DNA from: Tubulanus polymorphus
Lineage: Eukaryota; Nemertea; Palaeonemertea; Tubulaniformes; Tubulanidae
Assembly: GCF_964204645.1 (NCBI RefSeq)
Contig: NC_134028.1
Span: 7,669,001-7,729,000, forward strand
DNA: 60,000 nt
Reading direction: 5' to 3'
Shown here: piece after piece, positions 27,901 to 40,119 of the stretch
Layout: every line of letters begins with the position of its first letter
How positions within the stretch are numbered: position 1 is the stretch's first letter
The notes under the pieces: model-generated
Database searches by the model: none
Told to the model about the DNA's origin: nothing
Seen by the model: only the letters and a program-made list of their open reading frames with translations
Position numbers and translations under genes: made by a program

Positions 27901-30900
27901 GTGTTTAGTGTGGTTACTTTGAGTCAGTTTGTTGCATTTTGATCCTTCTGAATTATCTTCCCTGGTGTAAGCTGAATTTCCTGTATACATCATTTCTTAA
28001 ACACTTTGTTCATAACGATATCAGTTATGATATAAGACAGCCTTCAAGTCCTTTTAAATTGTTCTGTAATTTTGTTCTAATTTCTATTGAGACATTTGTC
28101 TTCGATGTTGTCATATCTCGATGTTCAATTATTTTTTCTCGTAATCGTGGATCTCGGAAGAAAAATGCACTAAACAATGTCGAATCAGTTGAATTCTAAT
28201 TTCAATTCCTGTCAAAAAGTTAAGACAATTCTAGCAGTTTACCGGACTCCATCCACTAAACTGCGTCGAGGAATATCAAAGTTCAAGCGATGAGTTCTAG
28301 GAAGCTTCCAAGCCTTATTCGGTAGAATCAAACAGACCACATCTATGAAAGGTCAACAAGACCCCAACGAAAAACAAAATGTCAACCCTCTATTTTTGTA
28401 CGCCTACGCACATGGGATTATTCTTGTAATTCAGGCATAAGCGCTTTGCATCACAAAATCGTAGCTTTGAATCTCCGACATCAATACGGCTTTTTTCGTA
28501 AACGGAGAGCTGTACATAACCAGGCCATAATAACCAAGCGATTTCTTTTTTAAAAGATGCCTTTAATCATTGTAATGATGAAATGATCTATACCGCCCGG
28601 GACAATGTTACAATTTGTAATTTATATTACACGCTAACCCAGATCATATTTCTCATTTGTCTGATGATAATATTGTAAAATTGCTTATTCAAATGTTGTG
28701 GCATGTTCATACAGTCGAGTTCATATACAGTATATCTATGTGCATTTTGTTTTTAACACTTTCAACCCGTTTTGTTATTTGGATGTTGCCCTTCCGCATG
28801 CTTTATACATAGTGTTTATAATACCTCTATGATGCAGATTATTACTTGTAGAATACGGTTTCATGGGTCTTCAGATAATCCTAAATATTTTTAACGCTAA
28901 TCTAGAAAAATTTCTTTATTATATATGTTCAAAGGTTATAACATTATAACAAACTCTAAAGGTAACAGTAACTATCTATATCAGTATATGATATCATTTA
29001 AGTTATTCATTCCAAATTTTAAGAAATTCATCAGATCTAAACAATTAGATTTTCGGACTTCCATTTCATTAAATTGGTCTTGACAATCACCCAGTTGAAA
29101 TTACTGGCTGTTCAGTAAGGCCATTCAGTAACACTAGGGAAAATCTTCCAGATCGTGTTTCACGGTTCTGGTTAGAATTTGACTGAAGTTGAATATTTGA
29201 AATGATCTAATCTTCCAATATAACTGTGTAGGCCCTGGTGCATTGCATCTTTTGATTAAGATTTGAATAAAATGATTGTTTGATTGTAATGTAATATTGA
29301 ATGCAACAATGATCGCTTTTTCTATTTCAGAGCGGATTCACACCTCTTCACATCTCATCTCATTATGGTAACATCAATGTCGGTACGCTACTCATCGAAA
29401 AAGGCGCCGACCCGAACTTCAAAGCAAGAGTAAGTAGAGCATTGGGAAAAATGAAGAAAAAAAATGACCGATTTTGAAAAATTGAAATTATGACAAATGT
29501 TTAGTGCCAATGTGATGTTTAAGGATTATAGATTGCATTAAAATCTCTTAAACAAAGGATGAAACATCGTCATACCTTGGAAATTTAGTCTCTAAAATTT
29601 GTACAGATTTGGTAAAACTTTCAAGAAAAGCTATTGCATGTTATAAACTCCACCTGGTATCACCATGATACACAGTAGATGCTACTCGTGGTGGATCTAA
29701 CCTGATAAACTATTGTATAGTTATTGAAATAATAATCAGATGTCACTCATGTCGGGACAGATTTTTCTGGTCCAAAAAGAGCAAAATTAAGTGTTTGAGT
29801 CAACCGTATCGATTCGTCGGTTGAAAAGTTAAGTGATACGTTCATATCTAAGAATATGTAGATATTGATGTATTTGTGTTTCAATCGAATAGCCTGACTC
29901 TCACGGAAAAGTAAGTTTGGGAGTCTGGGTAACTGATACTATTAGTTCTTACTTCATCTTTCATCGTCATTATTATCATCATCATTTTCATCTCATCAGG
30001 GATAACCAGAAAATCCCCCTTAGTTTGAATATATGAAAATTTGAATTCGTTTGTGCTGCCCTCTATTGCCTGATATATTCTGACTTTTAGCTTCTTTAGT
30101 CGTTCCCTGAATTCAATGATGATCATCATTTGCCTCGTTAATTACCGATGTTAATAGCTGACTGGGCTTCTATGTCTGATTAATTAATTCCTTAATCTGC
30201 CGTTTCTTCTAGCCTCACTTCCCAGGGCTGGTTTCGTTCTGCTTTGTATGTATTTTGGATGACGCATGAATGCAGAAGCTTAGATTTTTCGTACAGATCA
30301 CGTGTTTTAAAACGAAGTGCTTAAACTTACACCAATGCAACCCTCCTTTTCAGATCAAAGCTTGTATTTGAACTGTACACAAAAACAAATTCTGATTCTG
30401 GTTACTATACACATTCAACAAGCCAAAAATCTTAAGTCGTTAAGTCAACTTCAGGACCCAGTTGCTTCATTATCAGTTTAGTTCAACTATGATACAGTCA
30501 ACTGATAGCCATACAACTAAGTCCTATATTATTTTACATATATTTAGTTATGTACATAATCTTCCCAGTAAAAAATGGTTATCAGAGATTGCTGAACAGA
30601 ATTAATGAACTGGAAACCATAAATCGATACCTATTAGCGAGGCTTTGCTGGGGGTCGAATGTTATGTCGTAATCTATGTAATAACCGCATTAACCAGATA
30701 TTTTTAGGCTCTGTAAGCTTATGTACATCATAACTTGAATGTCGGGTTTTCCTAATTATCGCATCATTTCAGTGTACTTACTGACAACTTGGAGATTTCG
30801 AATCGTAGTCGAGGGTCCTGGTATCGTTATTTTCTTTAAACCCCCAAAAAGTAATGGATTTTGCTACTACCATACTAGCAATTAGATATGGTTGGTGATA

Positions 30901-33900
30901 TTCTTCAAGAGATGAATATTGTAATACACGTGTCATATAGCCTTCTTAATTAGGAGCTACTATTAAAATGTGTGGTTGGTTTCCATGCAGACAGAACAGA
31001 ACAGAAAAACCGATATCCTTATGACACTTAACATGTAAACGAATATATATGCTGCATGGCTGGCTGGAAGTTTGGTTCATATTGTATGTTTGCAGCTTTT
31101 GCATACATCGTTTTTCCGATGCCCAACGCCAAATACGGCATGGTTTAATCATGACCCTCGGGACGGATTTTATAACCACCACGAATGCATAAACGATGAA
31201 CTGAAATCCACTACAGTGTATGCAACTAGTAGTCGGCAGCCGCTCCATCGACGAGATATAATATCGATCCGAATAACTCGCTACCAGACGAGAGAAGCGA
31301 ATTGAGAAATTGATCTTCTGTCTGTGCGTTCAGCATTCTAAGCACCCTTAGTCTCATTTCGCATACTTATGAACCTCAGTTCTGTGTACAGTTAACAGGC
31401 ATCTTACGCGCCTTCCGATGGTTATAAACACAATACAGTAATCGCAAGTGTGTATCGAAAAATGCATTCACGAGTCTGGCCGGATAAAAAACCAACAGTG
31501 GAATAGATACTATATCTACTGGGTGTCATTTCATTATATTCATCATCTTTCTTCTATTGCTTCGTTCATCTCTTTATCATTCTTATATCTTTTCTATTCC
31601 GATATTCTGACAGTATGTTGAATAGTACGTTGAAAATTAACCGTCAAATTTGAAAATATTAGCCTTTACATGCGAGGAATCTATCCGCAATTTATTGTGC
31701 AAGAATTTTCAGATTCGTGAAACTTAGCTGAATTGATTACTCAATTCATCGGCATTTCGTTGATAATTTTTTTTTCAGAATGGTATTTGCCCGCTTCACG
31801 TCGCAGCGAAATGGGGTAAAACGAACATGGTCAACCTGCTGTTGGACAGCGGCGCCCTCATCGACGCGCGCACACGAGACGGTTTGACCCCGATTCATTG
31901 CTCGGCTCGAAGCGGACATGAGCAAGTGACAGATATCCTGCTTGAAAGAGGTTCACCCAATGCTTGTAAAACTAGAGTAAGTTTATGTCTCGTTATGTCC
32001 ATTAACTCAGAAAGTAGTAAAATCCGTCCTCGTTGAACTGAATGTGATTCATTTCTGTCATTGAAGTTCAGAGAGTAATTACTATCTTTCAATTGAGGAA
32101 CTGTTGTATTACTTTTAGAATGGCCACCAGTAAATTCAAGCGTCCTGTAGAACTGTGTAAAATCAATCTGTTTTGTTACTTTTTAGAATGGTTTGACGCC
32201 ATTGCATATGGCCGCCCAGGGCGACCACGTCGACTGCGGACGTCTGCTTTTGTTGAAGAAAGCTCCCGTCGATGAAGTAACAGTCGACTACTTGACACCG
32301 CTTCACGTAGCTGCACATTGTGGAAATGTTCGAATCGCTAAACTCCTCCTCGAATGGAACTGTGAGCCGAATGCAAGAGCTCTAGTACGTATACCAACCA
32401 CCGGCGCAGAACGATGTACCCTCACTATACCCAGTTCCACAGTCTTGAAACTATATTGTTCACTATATACTTTAACCAACTTTTGAACTACTGGACCCAG
32501 TTCCACGGTTGTGAGTTAAGATTTGACTCAGAGTTAACTCATTGAAAATGAACTAATTACAACTGAGAGTTAACTCATGACCGTGGAACTGGTTCCAGGC
32601 GACCGTCTGTTTCTTAATATTCTGTTATCCATATGTCTCGAGTATCGTGTAATTTATTCGAGTTCCTTGCTGTTCTAGCAATTCAGTTCAGTTCGTAAGA
32701 TTTCGTATTCATTTAATGAAACCCTTTAGTGATGTTCTGGATGTTTGTAGTGTTTTGTTTGGGTATTCGATATTTATTCCCCTTTTTTTCTGGTTTACAG
32801 AATGGATTCACTCCACTTCACATCGCGTGTAAAAAGAACCGAATCAAAGTCGTAGAATTATTGTTGAAATATGGAGCCGCAATCGAAGCCACTACTGAGG
32901 TTTGTATTACATATCTTCATCAATATATTGTTAGCTATCATACCTTAGACCATTTCTAAGATAGCTGTCAAACCAACATGTTGGAACCGCCCCTGTGGCA
33001 CTGGTTTCATGAAAAACTGTAAGCGGCGCACTTATTGAGGTATCGAAGATTGGTAAACCTGAAGCCAAAGCAGAATTCTGTTATAAATTCTGGTTTATGT
33101 GTTAATCCATTTTTGTAACTCAATCCATGCCTGTTTTTTTTGTGTTATTTTAGTCTGGATTGACCCCTCTCCATGTTGCTTCATTTATGGGACACATGAA
33201 CATCGTGATCTGTCTGATACAACATGGGGCTAACCCAGACTTCCAGACGATTCGTGGCGAAACATCACTTCACCTGGCTGCCCGGGCCAATCAAACTGAT
33301 ATCATACGTATCTTACTGAGAAACAATGCACAAGTCGACGCTAAAGCAAGAGTAAGTAGGAATACAGTCTACACATTTACAGAATCGATTGACTCCTAGA
33401 GCTGGTTTGATAGACCAGTTTTAACTTTAACTTGTTTAGCAGCTCCCTTATTTGACTGCTAGTTGAGAAATAGGTAATAGTAATAAACCCTTTTCATAAT
33501 CACATTATTTAATCCATAAAGGACTTGAGGTGTTTCGAAGTCATACATGTGAGTTTAAGTCCAACTTTAGATTTGAAAAAGGGAAAATGAATGATTTGGA
33601 TTAGATCAAACTTTGCAAATAGGTTCCTGAATTTCGATCTTTATGCTCATTTGTACATCATTTTAAAACAGCTAACTAGTAAGTGAAAAAAGTCATTCAG
33701 GAGTTTAATGGATAAAGAGCCTGATGTTTTTGATCATTTCGTTTCTAGGAACAACAAACTCCACTACACATCGCTGCTCGACTGGGTAATGTCGATAACG
33801 TAATGCTGCTCCTGCAACATGGAGCTAACCCAGACGCTACCACTAAAGATTTATACACACCGCTACACATTGCGGCGAAAGAAGGCCAAGAAGAAGTCGC

Positions 33901-36900
33901 ACAGGTTCTCCTCGAAAATGGCGCTTCTCACAATCTCACAACTAAGGTTAGTTTTCATGAATGCAACCATGAAAGTTTTCTTTTGTATGATAGAAATCAA
34001 TTTCAAATCGTAATTTGTTTTTACAGAAGGGATTCACACCACTGCATATGGCGGCCAAATATGGAAATGTCAAAGTTGCAAAGCTCCTCCTACAGAAAGA
34101 CGCCAACCCGAATGTACAAGGCAAAAATGGCGTAACACCTCTGCACGTTGCTGCGCATTATAACCACGATAACGTTGCATTGTTGCTGTTAGAGAAAGGC
34201 GCATCTCCTCATTCTACTGCTAAGAATGGTTACACGCCTCTTCACATAGCTGCAAAGAAAAACCAGATGGATATCGCGACGACTCTGTTGAAACATGGGG
34301 CCAGAACTAACTCAGAATCAAAGGTTCAAAAACATTTCTTGATAACTATAAGACTTCATGAACCATTTCTGTTGTCATTTCGATTTCGTCATTTTTTGCT
34401 CATGGTAATTTCAGAGTGGATTCACACCTTTGCATCTGGCTTCTCAAGAAGGACATACTACCATGGTAGCACTGTTGTTAGAACATGGAGCCGATTCTAA
34501 TATCAAGGCTCGAAACGGACTCACTCCAATGCATCTGGCTGCGCAGGAAGACCGCGTACCGGTCGGACAAGTCTTGAAAAACCACAAAGCCGAAACGAAT
34601 CCCCAGACAAAAGCTGGATACACGCCATTACACACCGCTTGTCATTTCGGTCAGAACAATATGATACGATTCTTACTCGAAGAGGGAGCTGATGTTAACG
34701 CTAAAACAAAGGCTGGTTACACGCCGCTGCATCAAGCCGCTCAGCAAGGTCATGTCCAAGTCGTACAGGCCTTACTCAAAAATGGAGCTTCACCTAATGA
34801 AGTTTCAAACGTATGTATTGCCATCAGCTATCAAAATCTGAGTTTGAGTCGTTTGAGTCTTGGAGTAATAAGAATCGACTGATAAAAAGTAACATTCATG
34901 AATCTTCGCGTAAAAACTGGGTATTCGCGTTCTTTTCGAAAATAGTTTGTCATTTCTGTTGACAGTTCCCTACTTAGTCATTCTATCTCTTCTCCCTAAA
35001 CACGTCTAATATCTATTGAAGAATTCTTACAATCTTGAATGAAGAGAATTCAGTTGCCTACCCTGGAATCATTTAGAAATGTTAGTACCTTATGTTCCTC
35101 TAGAGTCGTATACAGTAGACTTTTTTTCTATTCTCTCCCCAGAATAAGTCTTATATCTATGGAAGAGTTCTTATAATCTTGAATGAAGAGAATTCATTTG
35201 CCTACCTCGCAATCATTTAGAAATTTTAGTACCTGATGTTCCTCTTTAGAGTCATATATGGCAGGATTTTTTCTATTCTCTCCTCAGAACGGCCAGACAC
35301 CGCTGTCGATTGCTCAGCGTCTGGGATACATCTCAGTCGTCGAGATATTGAAGAGCGTTACGGACGCCGTACCGACGCAAGAGGCCGGAGAAGAACGCTA
35401 CAAGGTCGTCGCTCCGGAAACCATGCAGGAGGGATTCATGACCGATTCGGAGGATGAAGGAGGTTAGTGATCGTTCATCGTTATCGGTGTTTTATCCTAG
35501 CTTTAACCCTGTTCCCCGTGAATAAATGTACTTTTTCAGTCGAGACACGGGTAAGTATTCGTGTGGAGAAATTTTCAGTTTTTACACCTCGGCGTGACAA
35601 GAGGTTCAGGACGATGCTTTTTGCACATTCGCCGGCACTTGCTTTAAACGAAAGCACATCATACGTTTTCCCTACCTCTGTAACGGATTCGAGTGTTTAC
35701 GAAATGAATACTCATAGTCATAGGATTTCATAGTCTTCTCATTTTTTTAAACGCGATATTTATCTAGAGACCGTATCCCAATATTCAACGTTGACCGGTA
35801 TGTAAATATGCAAAAGTATATCCACCCCTCAGAATATGAAAGAATATGAAATTACGCTCGAATGATTTCAAGAATAAGGTGGTTAACCATGAAGGGATAG
35901 ATAAACACCATTGATAATTACATGGGTAATCGTGTAAGATATAGGGTGCAGTCGTGGGCGGTCCTAAGTTTTTCGCTTAGTTGTAGTTCATTCTTCGCAG
36001 CAATTTCTTAGAATGATATGAACTAAACGAAAATAAGTCTGAGTAATTACGTTTGGAAGAGATTCATTAAATCTATACCATTGATTTTGATGTGATTTGT
36101 GTAAATTTTCAGAGAAATTTGGTAGGAATCAAGCCGTTATAGATATTGATTGGGAAATCTTCTAAAAACCTTTTGCTCGGGTCTAAATCTAATCTGATAT
36201 CTGTTGAATTACTGATTATCAACTTCTTTGTAGCCAAAGTATAACTTGCTTAGAATATATCCTTCATACAATGAGTACAGTACACTCTAAAGTTTGGACA
36301 TTTGAGCCTTGCGTCCTTTTGACCATTAAAAAGTTAAGGGATGGCCATATATGAACACATTGGATATGTCCTGAAGCAAAGTGTTAATCAGAGTTTACTG
36401 TAACGTTGTACTATTTTCAGCTTTTATTCTCTGTTAGAAATAACTGTAAATTCTTGCCCAGGTTCTAGGGTTCTGTTTCATGTAAATAACTTTTTTAGTT
36501 ATTGTCAACATCTTTTCATGTATGCAGAATCAAATGATGTATTATTCTAAAATGAAAGAAAGATACCTACAATTCTGAAATGTAGAAAACCCATTATCAC
36601 AAATATATTTAACATTTTTATTATGGGTTTTCTACATTTTGCTTGCAAGACAGCCGGTCTCTTAGTAGGTCTGATGATCTGCTTCTAGCAACAGCACTAT
36701 ATAACCTGCTTAGCAACAGGTATAGTTCCCTCAAGGTACAAACTAAATTCTAGACTTAATCAATTCCACAAATGCACTTTTTAAACTAATCCTATATACC
36801 TCGAAGGAACTGCGCCTGTGAAGTCACTAACCTATCAACGATCAAAACTCGACAATCATAATAATGATTCGCATTACCTACGCAATGACAAAATGTCGTA

Positions 36901-39900
36901 GGTGAATGTGTATGTATTGATTGAGACATATCAATATGTAGTATATACCGAACTCATAACAATATTCAATAAAATTGGCTTCGACACGAGTGGGCAATTT
37001 TATGAAAATACCGTATGTTCGAAGTCGATTTTTTTCATCGGTCGATGTAGTTAGGTATATATTACATATGAAACCATTTCTTTCATAACTGTTCGGTTCA
37101 CATCAGTTCTCGACTCGAATGATATTTTCTGTTTTTCACTTGAGGTCGGATTTTTCGAGTCAGAATCCTGTGAAATGCACAGTCTATTTGGTCGGCAATG
37201 CTGTAGTTTCCCTCGTATTATCCATGTGATGACTTAATTGCCAATTGTAAATTTTTCTTATCATTAGAGCCGGTTTCACATCAAGTGTAAAACTTGCTTT
37301 TGATTCTGCAGAGTGAAATCGACGCACAACTGTGGAATTAGCTATGTGACTGATTTCACAGACTCTCAATCAAAGTTACCGCTAGCAAATAAATCCTACA
37401 GCATTGCCATAGCCTCATGGTAACTCATGTAATCTCAAAATGAATTCTGAAATTAAAGGACTAAGAATGTTCAATCCTATTATTGAATTGCATGGAACTA
37501 GTCTGAAAACCCTTTGAATATAGCGGTAGTGAATTTAATGGCTGTCTCTTTGATTTGCTATCGATGCTGATAGGAAATCTATCGTACAAAAAGCGTCAGA
37601 TTTTGAAATACATGTTACATTTTCTTGATTTTTGAGCATTAGGCTATCATCGAAGTAAACATGAATATTACAAACATTGACAGCTTCAGACTTCCAAAAC
37701 TTATACATATTTAGTCCTTTAAATATTGGACAAATATTCGTTGAATATTGTCCAAAACGGTAACCGCTAATAATGGAAATGTTTTGATTAATGGAATAAG
37801 GTTATTAGACTGAATGGGCCTCATTATTACTAGATGAACATTGTACAATATTTCAAACTCAGTTTCATGAAATGAAATCCTGATTGTTCACTTTCTAAAT
37901 GGTTTTGACCTTTTGGATTTTGTGAAACTGCAATTGGGTAGGTATAACGTTTAATCTTAGTTTTTTCTGAGGCGTCCATTATCACGATAAGCACTTAATG
38001 CACTTAATAGATGATATAAAGTCAACATTTTTTAAAGCGTTTCAGTTCATTCTAATATTGTAACACGTCGAGCTAATTTGGTTAAGGAAAAATAATATGC
38101 GATTTATCTGTAAACATGATAATCCACGTTTGAATGCTTTGTTACGCACAGAGGTAGAAGAGGGCCAGATGCACACAATTCGGCGTCTTAAGAAGGAAAA
38201 AGATAGGAATCAATATCCCCAACAAGATAACGCTGATGGTAGATATTTGTTCTAAAAAAAATACTAACCATTTTTAACCCTAATTGAATCTTAACATCAC
38301 TATACTCTTGATACCGAAAATGCATCACAAAAATGAATGAGATCAGTCCGTTGTCTGGCAACTGCGCTTCGTAACCCGTCTTTATGCACGGGTTTATTTC
38401 ATATCGGCCATCTTAGATTCAGTTGCTTAGCAACCATTCTATTGTCTTTTGGTGCGAGTTAATTAGCTATTTCTGCGTTGTGATTATGAATGGGGATAGA
38501 ATGACATTTGTAGACCTTTGAAGTCGAGAAGTTGATGCGTACGGAGTATGAAGTGATACTAAGATTGATTGATTGAAGCAGATGTGTTAAATGTGGAAAG
38601 ATTTGCAGAGATGATTTCATAATTTCCATTTTCTGATTTTATTATAGGCTACTCAGCTTATTTAGGTATTGTATCGTAGTATATCTTTAAGAAGGGTATT
38701 GTGGTCTCGGGTGGTATCGGCATCATTTCATCAGTTCTGTGTCTACCACGTCATTACAACTGTTAAATCACACACATGTTGAACTGTTCGGTTGAAATCC
38801 GAATATTGCTTGCTATCGTCAGTAGATAGAATGGGTCAGAAACGGCACAGATTTTAGGCCTGAAACTCACAATTTCACTACCTACAAATTAGACAAACAA
38901 AAGGTGTTGAATACTACGATTGGGTTGCATCATCTCTGCCAATTTTACCCATCCAAGTAAAATTTCGAAAATGCTTCATGAAAAACGAAAATTGTACTGA
39001 ATTTGAAATGAAATTTTGTATTCACGTTTGACGATTTTTAAAGCTTATATTAACAAACTTAACAACATTTTTAAAAATTCTGCACTTGACTGACACCGAT
39101 TGAAAATCCAGGGCCCAGTTCCACAGTTCTGAGTTAAGATTTGACTCTGGGTTAACTCATTGAAAATGAACTAACTTTAACTCAAGGTTAACTCTAACTA
39201 ACGACTGTGGAACTGGGTCCAGTGTATCGAAAGATTTTGTAAAAATGCAGATTGAAGATGACCATGCTTGGTGGCTATGGGAGTCCAATTGCTTCGATTA
39301 CCGGTAGATTTAGTTTTAAACTGGAGTGACCGTTCGTAGTTCCTAGCATGTCTAAAGCCTTGTAGTTGTATCTGAAGATTCAGACTTAATTCATAATACA
39401 ATATTAACCAATTCTAAAGAGTCGGTGAGGACTGAAAAATTGGACCATGATAAGAAAATGCCACTTATGGCAACAATTGAACCTGCAGTAAATGTAAGGC
39501 CTTACAGTTTAACATCTTTCATTAGAGTTCATCATACTTTACTATAAACTCACTACTGGTCACTTCAGTTATCGTCATTTATTATTCAGTTCCTACTTTC
39601 AATTCGTGTTTTCCATCCCACTGTGTTCTATTTTTTCGGTATTCGACACGTTTTTTTCGTTTTCTTTATTTTTGCATGCTGATTTTTTCAGAAGACGGAC
39701 GCGGTGTTTTCGATGAGACGATTCAATATCGTAATAAAAGTAGGCTTTTCCCTTTACTACATAACGCTATATATATACATCAACTAAAGGCACTGAATAC
39801 AGACGGTTAAATAAGTTTCGCTTATCCCGTCATGATGACATTTCCTCTCTAATTTCGATCACAACTGATTATACGTTTCCCAGTAGATGGCACTCTGTGC

Positions 39901-40027
39901 ATCCATCCCACTCTTATTCAGTGCCTGAAGTCATTGATTAATCCAGACGTCAGATGATCATTCAAATGATAGTTATTTAACCGAATTATAGAATGTTCTA
40001 TCGTATCCAAACTGAAACCCCTCCTTC

Positions 40028-40119
<92 letters not shown>

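Larger units (their letters stand above)
26172..29330. other. Introns around the 30-nt mini-exon
   Basis: AT-rich non-coding sequence surrounds the mini-exon at 27245-27274. An inverted pair of tRNA-like fragments sits just downstream of it. Nothing else was recognised. Confidence 0.55.
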
